Below, in pieces: positions 34,079 to 42,856 of a stretch of DNA of 64,000 bases. Position numbers and translations under genes: made by a program. Source of the DNA: Flavobacterium hydrophilum (GTDB lineage: Bacteria; Bacteroidota; Bacteroidia; Flavobacteriales; Flavobacteriaceae); contig NZ_QJHL01000008.1 of assembly GCF_003202405.1 (NCBI RefSeq), forward strand, positions 1 to 64,000, read 5' to 3'. A model generated the notes under the pieces. That model searched no databases and was not told the origin of the DNA. It was given only the letters and a program-made list of their open reading frames with translations. Within the stretch, counting starts at the first letter, position 1. Every line of letters starts with the position of its first letter.

Positions 34079-35071
34079 ATGATGAAAGTAAGAAATTTTT
34101 TAATAGCTATTGTTTCTATCGCAGGGACGTTTGCTTCAAATGCGCAATCGAATTTGCTTAATGCAAAAACACCTGATCAGATAGGCCTTAAAACACCTGC
34201 ACAGCTTATTTCAGATAATGACAAGCCTTTGGCTTATGGTTATGTGGATGATAGAGATGTATTAATGGGAAAAACTACTTGGGAAATTATTGATTTGAAT
34301 GAAAAAATCAATTTTCCATTATATTTTCCGGTAGATACCGCTAATATTGGATCAGATAGACGTTCTCTTTATGACGTTTTGACGAAAGCTATGAAAAATG
34401 GCAAGATAACTGAAGTTTATTCTGATAGTTATTTCAACACTAAAAAATCTTTGAAGGACATCGAAGGATCATTATCCCGTATCGACACAACTGATGCTGG
34501 TAGAGAGTTGATTAACCAGTATCCGGATGATTACAAAACACGTGTTGTTAAGAAAAAAGTAGTTACCGGTACAGGTAAAAAGAAAGTGGTTACTTATGTA
34601 GATGAAACTGTTGGTCCTACAAGAACTGTACCTTCAGAATATATCTTAAAACAAGATCTTACTGCAGCTGATGTTACGCAATATAAAATAAAAGGATATT
34701 GGTATTTTGATAAACGTCAAAGTGAATTGAAATATCGTTTACTTGGAATTTGTCCGGTAACTCCTGATGTGTATACTATGAACAGTGATGAAAAGGATTA
34801 TATTGAATTGTTTTGGATTTTTTATCCAAATTCCAGAACGGCGTTACACGAAGCAAAAGCTTTTAATGACAGCAATTCAGCACTTCCAATTTCATTCGAT
34901 CAGATCCTAAACTCCAGACGTTTTAACGCTGTTGTGTATAAAGAAGAAAACTTGTATGGTGATCGTGAGATTAAAGAATACATGAAAGACAATGCACAAA
35001 ATCAGTTGTTAGAATCTGAAAGAGTAAAAGAAAAGATTCGTAATTTCGAACAGGATATGTGGAACTACTAA
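34079..35071 (+). CDS. gldN: Gliding motility protein GldN
   Basis: Periplasmic partner of GldK in the type IX secretion ring. The signal peptide MKVRNFLIAIVSIAGTFASNAQS is followed by a mature protein of about 305 residues with the family segments DDRDVLMGKTTWEIIDLNEKINFPLYFP and YRLLGICPVTPDVYT. Two adjacent ATG codons (34079, 34082) are both usable. A strong terminator follows. The gldO paralogue, which I recall directly after gldN in F. johnsoniae, is not here. Confidence 0.97.
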   Translation: MMKVRNFLIAIVSIAGTFASNAQSNLLNAKTPDQIGLKTPAQLISDNDKPLAYGYVDDRDVLMGKTTWEIIDLNEKINFPLYFPVDTANIGSDRRSLYDVLTKAMKNGKITEVYSDSYFNTKKSLKDIEGSLSRIDTTDAGRELINQYPDDYKTRVVKKKVVTGTGKKKVVTYVDETVGPTRTVPSEYILKQDLTAADVTQYKIKGYWYFDKRQSELKYRLLGICPVTPDVYTMNSDEKDYIELFWIFYPNSRTALHEAKAFNDSNSALPISFDQILNSRRFNAVVYKEENLYGDREIKEYMKDNAQNQLLESERVKEKIRNFEQDMWNY

Positions 35072-35092
35072 GTATCAAATTACATTATAACA

Positions 35093-35127
35093 AAAACTCT
35101 TACTACATTTGTAGTGAGAGTTTTTTT
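35093..35127 (+). terminator. Terminator of the gldKLMN operon
   Basis: AACTCTTACTAC at 35095-35106 pairs with GTAGTGAGAGTT at 35111-35122 with one T-G wobble, followed by a run of T. It lies 21 bases after the gldN stop. Confidence 0.9.
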
Positions 35128-35146
35128 ATTTTATATACTTATTACA

Positions 35147-36220
35147 ATGCTTGATTATTTAATCGTCGGATCCGGATTAGCCGGAATTTCTTTTGCTGAA
35201 ATTGCTCTTAAAAACAATAAAACTATTCTACTTATTGATGATGAATCTCAAAATTCTTCTAAAATTGCTGCCGGTTTGTATAATCCGGTAATTTTAAAGC
35301 GTTTTAGCGAAGTTTGGAATGCAAAAGAGCAATTAGCTTTGATGAACGATTTTTATAGTCGGGTTGAAGAAAAATTAAATGAGAAGTTTAATTTTGAAAT
35401 GCCAATTTTAAGGAAGTTTTTCTCTATTGAAGAGCAGAACAACTGGTTTGCTGCTTCTGATAAAATAAATTTGACACCTTTTTTATCTACAAAACTTATT
35501 TCTACAAAATTTGATGGTATTGATTCTCCTTATGATTATGGTGAAGTTTTGCATACTGGTTATGTTGATACAGCCTTATTGTTGATAAAATATAAAGAGT
35601 ATTTGCTTAAAAATAATTTATTGCTAGAAGAATCTTTTGATAGTAGTTATATTAAATTTTTAGAAATCGGAATTGAGTATAAAAGTATTCAGGCACGGCA
35701 TGTCATTTTCGCTGAAGGCTTTGGAATGCTTAAAAATCCTTTTTTTAATTATCTTCCACTAGATGGTACAAAAGGAGAATTGTTTGTGATTAAGGCACCA
35801 AACCTGAATCTTGATCTTATAGTTAATACAAGTGTTTTTATTCTGCCATTGGGAGGAGATTTGTTCAAAGTTGGGGCAACTTATAACTGGCATGATAAAA
35901 CTTCTTTGCCTACAGAAGAAGGTAAACAAGAACTTTTGGAACGTATTAGAGAAATTATTACTTGCGATTTTGAAATTATAAAACACTTTGCAGGTGTACG
36001 GCCTACAGTTGCTGATAGGAGACCTTTGGTAGGAACACATGAAGGCTATAAATCACTTCATATACTTAATGGATTAGGTACACGGGGTGTTATGCTTGGT
36101 CCTGCTATGGCAAAAACCTTGTTTGATCATATTGAAAGTGGAATTCCTGTAGATTCTGAAGCTGATATTAAACGATTCCACAAAAGATATTTGAAATCTC
36201 TTATTTCTCACCGGCCTTAG
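35147..36220 (+). CDS. FAD-dependent oxidoreductase (DAO family)
   Basis: A 357-residue flavoprotein oxidoreductase. I start it at the ATG at 35147 (MLDYLIVGSGLAGISFAEIAL), which places the FAD-binding GxGxxG motif eight residues from the N-terminus; the longer frame from 35114 begins inside the gldN terminator. Later motifs include KIAAGLYNPVILKRF, GTKGELFVI and the C-terminal GVRPTVADRRPLVGTHEG / NGLGTRGVMLGPAMA, typical of the glycine/D-amino-acid oxidase fold. The substrate is unknown. It converges with the DUF983 gene and their ends overlap by 20 bases. Confidence 0.88.
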   Translation: MLDYLIVGSGLAGISFAEIALKNNKTILLIDDESQNSSKIAAGLYNPVILKRFSEVWNAKEQLALMNDFYSRVEEKLNEKFNFEMPILRKFFSIEEQNNWFAASDKINLTPFLSTKLISTKFDGIDSPYDYGEVLHTGYVDTALLLIKYKEYLLKNNLLLEESFDSSYIKFLEIGIEYKSIQARHVIFAEGFGMLKNPFFNYLPLDGTKGELFVIKAPNLNLDLIVNTSVFILPLGGDLFKVGATYNWHDKTSLPTEEGKQELLERIREIITCDFEIIKHFAGVRPTVADRRPLVGTHEGYKSLHILNGLGTRGVMLGPAMAKTLFDHIESGIPVDSEADIKRFHKRYLKSLISHRP

Positions 36221-36584
36221 CATCATATGAAATAAACATATTGATATATAAGTTTCTTGAAAGTCTTAAGACGAAAGGAAATAAAACTATTAAAGCTATA
36301 ACAATTGCTAAAAAAGATTGTTCGATTGTTGTCTCAAAGAAAACAAATGAAACAATAAATGCTGTAATTCCTACAGCAACATTTAATCCGTAACTCACAT
36401 ACATTGCGCCATAAAAAAATGATGGTTCAAGTTGATACTTTAATCCACAATGGCTGCAGTTTTCATTCATTTTAAGAACTTTTGTCAAATGAAGCGGATT
36501 CTTATCCACATACATATTTTCATTTTGACATCTTGGACAACTTCCTGTTAAAATACTATTTATTTTGGATCCTTTTTTAAACAT
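36201..36584 (-). CDS. DUF983 zinc-ribbon membrane protein
   Basis: A 127-residue protein with an N-terminal zinc ribbon (CPRCQNENMY and CSHCGLKYQ, residues 16-47) and two membrane helices (about 62-80 and 88-105). EPSFFYGAMYVSYGLNVA after the ribbon is the family signature. Function unknown; the family is common in Bacteroidetes and Alphaproteobacteria. The last 20 bases overlap the convergent oxidoreductase gene. Confidence 0.9.
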   Translation of the reverse strand: MFKKGSKINSILTGSCPRCQNENMYVDKNPLHLTKVLKMNENCSHCGLKYQLEPSFFYGAMYVSYGLNVAVGITAFIVSFVFFETTIEQSFLAIVIALIVLFPFVLRLSRNLYINMFISYDAKAGEK

Positions 36585-36901
36585 TTTTGGATAAGCTTTA
36601 TATTCTGAACTGCATAAAAACTCATATGCAATTTATATTTGTATGGATATTAAAATGAGTGTAAATATAAAGATATTGATTTAGTTTATCAGTCATTTAC
36701 ATTTAAGACTTCCAAATTCTTTGTTTTTGATGTAGTATTTCATTTAGAACAGGTTTGCATTCATTTACAAAAAACACTTTAAATTAGTAGGATATTTTTT
36801 TATTTTGTTGATAAATTTTTAGCTTTTAACAGATGGTCACATTTTTAATGATTTGCTTTTTTGTATTATTGTATACTATAAAATTCTAATTAGATATTGT
36901 A
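36585..36901. other. Divergent intergenic region before the Ter locus
   Basis: 317 very AT-rich bases between the divergent DUF983 gene and the first TerD gene. It must contain the Ter promoter, but I see no clean TTTG/TAnnTTTG pair and no palindrome. No small gene is evident. Confidence 0.5.
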
Positions 36902-37477
36902 ATGGCAATAAATTTACAAAAAGGTCAAAAAATTGATATTGGGCTATCGAAGATTACAGTTGGGTTGGGATGGGACCCAAATGAGGGTACCGGGCATGAT
37001 TTTGATTTAGATGCTTCTGCTATCATGATAAATGCAAATAGAAAACTTTTGGGAGAAAATTATTTTGTTTTCTATAATAATCTTTCTTCTCCTGATGGGG
37101 CATTAGAACATACGGGTGATGATCCAACTGGAGGGAATAGTGACGGAGATGATGATGAAGCAATAAAAGTAGATTTGGATAAAATTGAAAATGCTGTAGA
37201 GGAAATTCTTTTTGTAGTTACAATTGAAGATTTTGAAAGAAGAAAACAAAATTTCGGACAAGTTAGAAATTCATATATCAGAATTGTCGATGATGCCAAC
37301 GGTCAGGAAATTGCCAAATATGAATTAGATGAAGACTTTTCTATTGAAACGGGTGTAGAGTTTGGAAGGTTATATAAAAGAAATGATAACTGGAGATTTG
37401 AAGCGTCCGGTATTGGTTACAGAGCTGACTTAAGTTTTTTTCTCGAGAAGTATTATTCAGGGGAAATAATCAAATAA
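36902..37477 (+). CDS. TerD family protein 1
   Basis: A 191-residue TerD-domain protein, calcium-binding in characterised members. The paired acidic sites are GWDPNEGTGHDFDLDAS near residues 24-38 and the second loop HTGDDPTGGNSDGDDDEAI near 69-86; the NFGQVRNSYIRI and ELDEDFSIETGVEFGRLYKR segments complete the fold. It heads an 18-gene co-directional Ter locus that ends with terC. The C-terminus is longer and more divergent than in its paralogues. TerD proteins are thought to work at the membrane with TerC in metal, oxidative or phage stress; the exact biochemical role is not established. Confidence 0.95.
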   Translation: MAINLQKGQKIDIGLSKITVGLGWDPNEGTGHDFDLDASAIMINANRKLLGENYFVFYNNLSSPDGALEHTGDDPTGGNSDGDDDEAIKVDLDKIENAVEEILFVVTIEDFERRKQNFGQVRNSYIRIVDDANGQEIAKYELDEDFSIETGVEFGRLYKRNDNWRFEASGIGYRADLSFFLEKYYSGEIIK

Positions 37478-37535
37478 AATAAGCTTCCAGGAAAGATTTT
37501 ACTCAAAGAAATAATTGCCTCTAAAACACATACAA

Positions 37536-38201
37536 TTGAAAATAAATTATAATAATTACAGTCACTTTTCTTTCGACCTGTGGCTTACATTAATAAAATC
37601 GAATCCAGAATTCAAGCAAAAAAGAAATTTATTGTTCAGGGATTTTTTCGAAATTGAACAACCAATTGAAAAAGTAAATGATGTAGTACGATATTACGAT
37701 GTTCTGTGCAATAATATTAACGAAAACACAGGATTAAATATAGAAACATACGAAATATATTATTTAATTTTAGGAGCTTTAAATGTAGATCTTAGTAAAT
37801 ATGGAACAGATAAGCTGTCTCAGTTTTACAATCATACTGAGGAATTGTTTTTAGAATATAAGCCGGTTTTAATTTTTACTGATATTCAAAAGATGTTTAA
37901 TGATATTGCTAATGAAGGTAAAACAATCAGCGTTTTGAGTAATACAGGTTTCATTAAAGGTTTTACATTACGAAAGCTATTAAAATATTACGATTTGTTT
38001 GATTATTTTAAGTTCCAGATTTATTCTGACGAAGTTGGATTTTCTAAGCCTAATACTGAGATTTATCAATTAGTGTTTGATGAAATTAATAAATATAAAA
38101 AAATAGAGAAAAAAGATGTTTTACATATTGGCGACAATAGTGTTGCCGATTACAACGGAGCTTTAAAATTTGGTTTTAACGCTCATCTCTTAAAAATATA
38201 A
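37536..38201 (+). CDS. HAD-superfamily hydrolase of Ter locus, TTG start
   Basis: A HAD-fold protein of about 221 residues. Motif I is FDLWLTL: the nucleophile Asp is kept, but the usual second Asp is Trp, as in some haloacid-dehalogenase-like members, so ordinary phosphatase chemistry is uncertain. Motif II is the Ser of SVLSNTG, motif III the Lys of GFSKPNTEIY and motif IV IGDNSVADYNGALKFGF. No ATG or GTG is available: an in-frame TAA lies at 37512-37514 and the next Met is deep inside. TTG at 37536 gives MKINYNNYSHFSFDLW; TTG at 37515 would add seven residues. With the phosphoribosyltransferase-like gene two bases downstream it belongs to the proposed nucleotide-metabolite arm of Ter systems. 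Confidence 0.87.
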   Translation: MKINYNNYSHFSFDLWLTLIKSNPEFKQKRNLLFRDFFEIEQPIEKVNDVVRYYDVLCNNINENTGLNIETYEIYYLILGALNVDLSKYGTDKLSQFYNHTEELFLEYKPVLIFTDIQKMFNDIANEGKTISVLSNTGFIKGFTLRKLLKYYDLFDYFKFQIYSDEVGFSKPNTEIYQLVFDEINKYKKIEKKDVLHIGDNSVADYNGALKFGFNAHLLKI

Positions 38202-38203
38202 AA

Positions 38204-39010
38204 GTGAATAAAAGTTACAGTTTACACAAAATAACAGAAAAAGACAATTGCTCTTTTAAGGAAGCAGAATACAGTCGGTTTAAATTTGGAGATAAATTCT
38301 ACGCAGAAAAATTTGCCGAAGAACTCTTCGATGGATTTGTGGCACAATTTAAAGATTTAATCTTGTCTGAAAAAGATATTGTAATCCTGCCGAGTCCTTA
38401 TTTATCAATTCCAACAGCTTCTAATTTTTTATGCTACTATTTTAAAAAAGAGCTTAATAGCTTCTTGTTTAAAAATGGTAAAAAAGCCTGCATTGAATCT
38501 AAAATTTACAGAAATCAAACTTATGTAACAGATTATGGGAATTTGGATTTTGAACAGCGCGTTAAATTAATATCGAATGATACCTATTATATAGATCGAA
38601 ATTTTATTGAAGGGAAACTTTGCATATTTGTGGATGACATCAAAATAACCGGAAGTCATGAACACACTGTAAATAAAATCCTGGATCAATATGATGTTAA
38701 GGGAGATTTTGTATTTGTGTATTTTGCAGAATTAATAAACAAAGATATTCATCCCAAAATAGAGAATCATTATAATTACTTTGCGGTTAAAAATGTAGAA
38801 GATATTGTTTCAATAGTAAATAGTGAAGATTTTCAATACAACACACGAATTGTAAAATTTATTTTAAGTCTTGATGACAAGCAATTTGCGTTTTTGATAT
38901 CTAATATTTCAAGAAAGAAAAGCAACGAATTATTTCATCTCGCAATAAGTAATAATTATCATCAAATTTTAGAATATAAAAAGAATATTAACGTAATAAA
39001 AATAGATTAG
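38204..39010 (+). CDS. Phosphoribosyltransferase-like protein of Ter locus, GTG start
   Basis: A 268-residue protein with a phosphoribosyltransferase (PRTase, ComF-like) core. The PRPP-binding loop is LCIFVDDIKITGS near residues 141-153, matching the type I PRTase acidic pair plus Thr-Gly; an upstream ILPSPYLSIPTASN loop near 61-74 would be the first loop. About 90 C-terminal residues are of unknown fold. The only sensible start is GTG at 38204. Ter loci are known to carry PRTase and HAD genes, interpreted by Anantharaman, Iyer and Aravind as making a nucleoside-like metabolite; that reading is theirs, and activity here is inferred. Confidence 0.8.
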   Translation: MNKSYSLHKITEKDNCSFKEAEYSRFKFGDKFYAEKFAEELFDGFVAQFKDLILSEKDIVILPSPYLSIPTASNFLCYYFKKELNSFLFKNGKKACIESKIYRNQTYVTDYGNLDFEQRVKLISNDTYYIDRNFIEGKLCIFVDDIKITGSHEHTVNKILDQYDVKGDFVFVYFAELINKDIHPKIENHYNYFAVKNVEDIVSIVNSEDFQYNTRIVKFILSLDDKQFAFLISNISRKKSNELFHLAISNNYHQILEYKKNINVIKID

Positions 39011-39013
39011 ACT

Positions 39014-39568
39014 ATGGCTATCAATTTGCAAAAAGGACAGAGAGAAAATATAAATGCACCAAAATTTACTATTGGTTTAGGATGGGACACTAATAATAGC
39101 AGTACAGGTTCGGGTTTTGATCTTGATGCCTCTGTTTTTATTTTGGGAGATAACGGAAAAATATTATCTGATTCCCATTTTATATTTTATAACAATTTGA
39201 AGTCTCCGGATGAGTCTGTTATTCACACAGGAGATAACCTGACAGGTGATGGTGATGGTGATGATGAACAAGTAAAAATTGATCTGACCAAAATTAATTC
39301 TTCAGTAAAAGAAATTTGTATTGTGGTTACCATTCACGATGCCGTAAACAGAAAACAAAATTTTGGACAGGTTAGAAATTCGTTTATTAGAATTGTTGAC
39401 GACAGCAATAATACCGAAATGGTTAAATATGAATTAGAAGAAGATTTCTCCATAGAAACAGCAGTTGAATTTGGAAGGATTTACAACAAAGACAGTCAAT
39501 GGAAATTTGAAGCAATGGGTGTTGGTATGAAAGGCGGATTAGAAGATTACTTAAATAAATATAACTAA
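39014..39568 (+). CDS. TerD family protein 2 (short form)
   Basis: A 184-residue TerD-domain protein with intact calcium-type loops: GWDTNNSSTGSGFDLDAS at about 23-40 and HTGDNLTGDGDGDDE at about 73-87. It ends MGVGMKGGLEDYLNKYN. It is closely similar to the TerD at 42285-42836, and both are followed by a long-form TerD, showing that the pair was duplicated. Three bases follow the PRTase-like gene and three precede the next TerD gene. Confidence 0.96.
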   Translation: MAINLQKGQRENINAPKFTIGLGWDTNNSSTGSGFDLDASVFILGDNGKILSDSHFIFYNNLKSPDESVIHTGDNLTGDGDGDDEQVKIDLTKINSSVKEICIVVTIHDAVNRKQNFGQVRNSFIRIVDDSNNTEMVKYELEEDFSIETAVEFGRIYNKDSQWKFEAMGVGMKGGLEDYLNKYN

Positions 39569-39571
39569 GAT

Positions 39572-40180
39572 ATGGCAATTAATTTAGAAAAAGGACAACG
39601 TATAAATCTTGAAAAAAGTAACGGTACAAAATTACAAAACATTTGTGTTGGAGTAAACTGGGGAGCAATTGAAAAAAAGGGATTCTTTGGTACAAAAAAA
39701 GAAGCTGTAGATTTAGATGCCAGCTGCGCAGTTTATGATGATAAAAAAAATCATATTGATTCAGTAAACTTTAGAAAACTACTTTCAAATGATCGTGCAA
39801 TTAAACATAGCGGAGATGATTTGACCGGAGATTTGAATGGAGATGACGGATTGGATAATGAAGTTATCACTTTAGATTTTTCTCAATTGACACCGGCCGC
39901 TAATCACGTTGCGTTTTTTATAAACAGTTTCAGAGGTCAGGATTTTAAAGATATTCCATTTGCTTCTATTCGCATTTATGAAGGAACACCAACAAGAGTG
40001 ACTCAGGAATTTGCACGTTTTGATGTTGCAAACGATGCTACTTTTGCCGGAAATGTTTCTATGGTTTTAGGTGTTTTTTATAAGAGAAACGACGAATGGA
40101 AATTTAGTGCTGTTGGAGTACCTACTAACGATAAAAAACTAGAGCAGACAATTGTAACAATTCAACAGAATCACTTATAG
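39572..40180 (+). CDS. TerD family protein 3 (long form)
   Basis: A 202-residue TerD variant. It opens MAINLEKGQRINLEKSNG and carries the long-form hallmark VGVNWGAIEKKGFFGTKKEAVDLDAS, an insertion between the first acidic residue and the DLDAS loop. The second loop is HSGDDLTGDLNGDDGLDNE. Its closest relative in the window is the TerD at 42857-43516. Calcium ligands look intact. Confidence 0.95.
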   Translation: MAINLEKGQRINLEKSNGTKLQNICVGVNWGAIEKKGFFGTKKEAVDLDASCAVYDDKKNHIDSVNFRKLLSNDRAIKHSGDDLTGDLNGDDGLDNEVITLDFSQLTPAANHVAFFINSFRGQDFKDIPFASIRIYEGTPTRVTQEFARFDVANDATFAGNVSMVLGVFYKRNDEWKFSAVGVPTNDKKLEQTIVTIQQNHL

Positions 40181-40182
40181 TC

Positions 40183-41271
40183 ATGTCAGAAAATCAATTA
40201 GTTACTCAGGAGAATTCTGCTTTAATTGATAAAGATGGAAATGTAAATTTAGCTTCAATTACAGAAGCTGATGTAAATAATTACAAATCTATATCTAATC
40301 AATTAAACGAGAACGATGCCAATTCAATTCTGAATTATGGTGCCGAAATTCAAAACTCTATTGCAAAACAGAGTGATACTTTCTTAACAAATGTCAGAAC
40401 GTATAATTCAGGCGAAGTAGGGACTTTGATCAATGATCTGCTTACAGAATTGAATTATGTAGATGTTGATCAATTAGATCAGGGTCCATTCAAAAGATTC
40501 ATTTCTAAAATTCCTTTGCTAAATAAGTTAATTACAGATGTTAAGAAATTATTTCAGGAATATGACCGGATTACTGTAAATATTGAAAAAATCAGTAATA
40601 AGGTAAAGGCTGGAATGATCAATTCTGTGAAAGATAACAGTGCCCTTCAGACCATGTTTGACGGGAATGTGAATCTTATTAAAGAAATGGAAAAACACAT
40701 TATTGCAGGACAAATTCGCTATAAAGAATTAAACGAAGAACTTGCTGTAATGGAAGGCAACAGTGCACAGTATCAGGATTATCAAATTTCCGATAAAAGA
40801 ACTTTCATTAATCGTTTAGACAAACGTCTGGCAGATATGAAAATTGTTCGTTTTATAATGCTGCAGTCACTTGCGCAGATTAGAGTAGTACAAAACAATA
40901 ATACTTCTATTGCAGAAAAAGCACAGTCTATTTTGACTACAACTATGCCTGTTTGGAAAAACCAGCTTACATTGGCAGTTGCTTTACAAAGGCAAAAACA
41001 GAATATTGAAGTTCAAAGAAGAGTTTCTGAAACAACCAATACGATTTTGCAGAAAAATGCAGAAATGCTAAAACAAAACAGTATCGAAGTTGCCAGAGAA
41101 AACGAAAACACAATTGTTTCACTTGAAACGCTGAAAATGACAACCAAATCATTGATCGATACTTTGACAGAAGTAAAACAAATTCACGATCAGGGTACAG
41201 AAACAAGAAGACAGCTGGACGCAGGTTTGCAAAGTCTGGAACAGGAATTGAAAAAAGGCGTTGTAAGCTAA
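40183..41271 (+). CDS. TelA-like toxic anion resistance protein
   Basis: A 362-residue, helix- and coiled-coil-rich TelA/KlaA family protein. Matches include FKRFISKIPLLNKLITDVKKLFQEYDRITVNIEKI near 115-150 and the VRFIMLQSLAQIRVVQNNNTSIAEKAQSI-L-T-MPVWKNQL region near 220-260, the conserved core of the family. It has no signal peptide or membrane helix. TelA proteins accompany TerD in tellurite and envelope-stress resistance; mechanism unknown. Two bases after the long-form TerD. Confidence 0.93.
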   Translation: MSENQLVTQENSALIDKDGNVNLASITEADVNNYKSISNQLNENDANSILNYGAEIQNSIAKQSDTFLTNVRTYNSGEVGTLINDLLTELNYVDVDQLDQGPFKRFISKIPLLNKLITDVKKLFQEYDRITVNIEKISNKVKAGMINSVKDNSALQTMFDGNVNLIKEMEKHIIAGQIRYKELNEELAVMEGNSAQYQDYQISDKRTFINRLDKRLADMKIVRFIMLQSLAQIRVVQNNNTSIAEKAQSILTTTMPVWKNQLTLAVALQRQKQNIEVQRRVSETTNTILQKNAEMLKQNSIEVARENENTIVSLETLKMTTKSLIDTLTEVKQIHDQGTETRRQLDAGLQSLEQELKKGVVS

Positions 41272-41306
41272 AAAATTACACAAATTGAATATTGGAAATT
41301 AGATAA

Positions 41307-42275
41307 ATGCAGGAGGAAGAAGAAGAAAGGTATCTTCAAATAATAAAAGACAGTAACAGAAAACTTGTGGTTTTAGAATTGTTATCCAATTTCTTTAACC
41401 ACAAGGATCTTGTCGGGATTTTGGTAAGGACAAAAATCATTCATACCCTTTTTGAAAAGAATCGAATATTAGATATTAATAAATTAGAACTATTTCATAT
41501 TCAGTTTACAAGCAGTCTTATTGATTTGTTTCAAAAAATAAAAAAATCAAAAGAACAGCAATATGTTTTAATAAGTGATGAAATATATATTAATGAAGAT
41601 ATTTTATCAAAATTAAAACTGGAAATAGGAGAGAGTAAGTTTGCAAAACAAATGCAGCTGCACGCTCAAAATATGTCCAGAAAGATAGAAGAACTTTATC
41701 AGCTATTTGTTTCTGAAAAAGATGTTTTTTTTAATTGGAATGATATAATGACTTTTTCCCAAAGTATTCAGGCCGAATATTACAGGGAAATAACAATTGA
41801 ACAGTACGAAAAACTGTCGCAGCTGAATAAAAGTGTATATGAAAATACATATGCAAGATTTGAAAAAAAACTTCTGGGGCGTTTGAATATCCTGAATTTT
41901 AAAATTAAGTTTTCCTGCGGACTGGTTTGTAATAATGAAATAATTGAGGTTTATGAGTTTAGGGATTCTAACGATAAATTTGTTTTTGTAGCCAATGAAA
42001 AATCATTTTATTTTTTGAACGAAGAAGTTGCAAAAGATATTGATATTTCAAAAAACGGATCTGCAAAAGAAGAAATTATAAGAGGTTTGAAAAATAAAAA
42101 TGCAGAATTGAAGAGAGAACTTAGTGTCGTAAAAACAACGCTGCCCGAAAATGTTTTGGAAGTATTAAAGGAATATCATGAAAAAATTTCATCAGTAGAT
42201 TTTCTGGAAGAACTCCAAAATGTTGATGAACAAACCAATATTTTAAAAACAATGTTGAATATAAATATTAATTAA
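41307..42275 (+). CDS. Uncharacterised helical protein of Ter locus
   Basis: I do not recognise this 322-residue protein. It starts with an acidic MQEEEEERY, is mostly helical, and has a small strand-rich segment around 208-245 (FSCGLVCNNEIIEVYEFRDSN) between two helical parts; the C-terminal 70 residues look coiled-coil (EEIIRGLKNKNAELKRELS). No membrane helix or signal peptide. Its position between telA and a TerD gene, within a single transcript, implies a part in the same response, perhaps as a partner for TelA, whose helical character it shares. That is inference. Confidence 0.75.
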   Translation: MQEEEEERYLQIIKDSNRKLVVLELLSNFFNHKDLVGILVRTKIIHTLFEKNRILDINKLELFHIQFTSSLIDLFQKIKKSKEQQYVLISDEIYINEDILSKLKLEIGESKFAKQMQLHAQNMSRKIEELYQLFVSEKDVFFNWNDIMTFSQSIQAEYYREITIEQYEKLSQLNKSVYENTYARFEKKLLGRLNILNFKIKFSCGLVCNNEIIEVYEFRDSNDKFVFVANEKSFYFLNEEVAKDIDISKNGSAKEEIIRGLKNKNAELKRELSVVKTTLPENVLEVLKEYHEKISSVDFLEELQNVDEQTNILKTMLNININ

Positions 42276-42284
42276 AGATATAAA

Positions 42285-42836
42285 ATGGCAATTAACTTAG
42301 AAAAAGGACAAAGACAAAGTATTGATGCACCAAAGTTTACAGTAGGTCTTGGATGGGATAGTAATTCAAGTAACACGGGTTCAAGTTTTGATGTGGATGC
42401 TTCGGTATTTTTAGTTGGTGCAAACGGAAAAATTCCGAATGATAACCATTTTGTTTATTATAATAATTTAAAATCACCTGACGGGGCAGTAGTTCATACA
42501 GGAGATAATTTAACCGGTGACGGTGATGGCGATGATGAAAAAATCCAAATTGATTTATCGGTAATCTCTCCGGATGTTCACGAAATTTCTTTTGTAGTAA
42601 CCATTCATCAGGCAGACACAAAAAGACAGAATTTTGGTCAGATCAGAAATTCATTCATCAGAATTCTGGATCAGACAAATACGGAATTGGTTAAATATGA
42701 GTTAGATGAGGATTTTTCTATTGAAACCGCAGTAGAATTTGGGAGAATTTATAAAAGAAACAACGAGTGGAAATTTGAAGCAGTTGGTATAGGAATGAAA
42801 GGTGGCTTACAAGATTATTTGAATAAATATAACTAA
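42285..42836 (+). CDS. TerD family protein 4 (short form)
   Basis: A 183-residue TerD protein, nearly the same length and sequence plan as the one at 39014-39568: GWDSNSSNTGSSFDVDAS, HTGDNLTGDGDGDDE, RQNFGQIRNSFIRI and the end GIGMKGGLQDYLNKYN. Loops for calcium are intact, though the first has DVDAS for DLDAS. It begins the second short/long TerD pair. Confidence 0.96.
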   Translation: MAINLEKGQRQSIDAPKFTVGLGWDSNSSNTGSSFDVDASVFLVGANGKIPNDNHFVYYNNLKSPDGAVVHTGDNLTGDGDGDDEKIQIDLSVISPDVHEISFVVTIHQADTKRQNFGQIRNSFIRILDQTNTELVKYELDEDFSIETAVEFGRIYKRNNEWKFEAVGIGMKGGLQDYLNKYN

Positions 42837-42856
42837 TTTAAAACCAATTAAAAAGT

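Noticed and set aside
35114..35146. Upstream start for the FAD oxidoreductase
   Set aside because: It lies inside the gldN terminator and would shift the FAD motif away from the N-terminus; the ATG at 35147 fits better.
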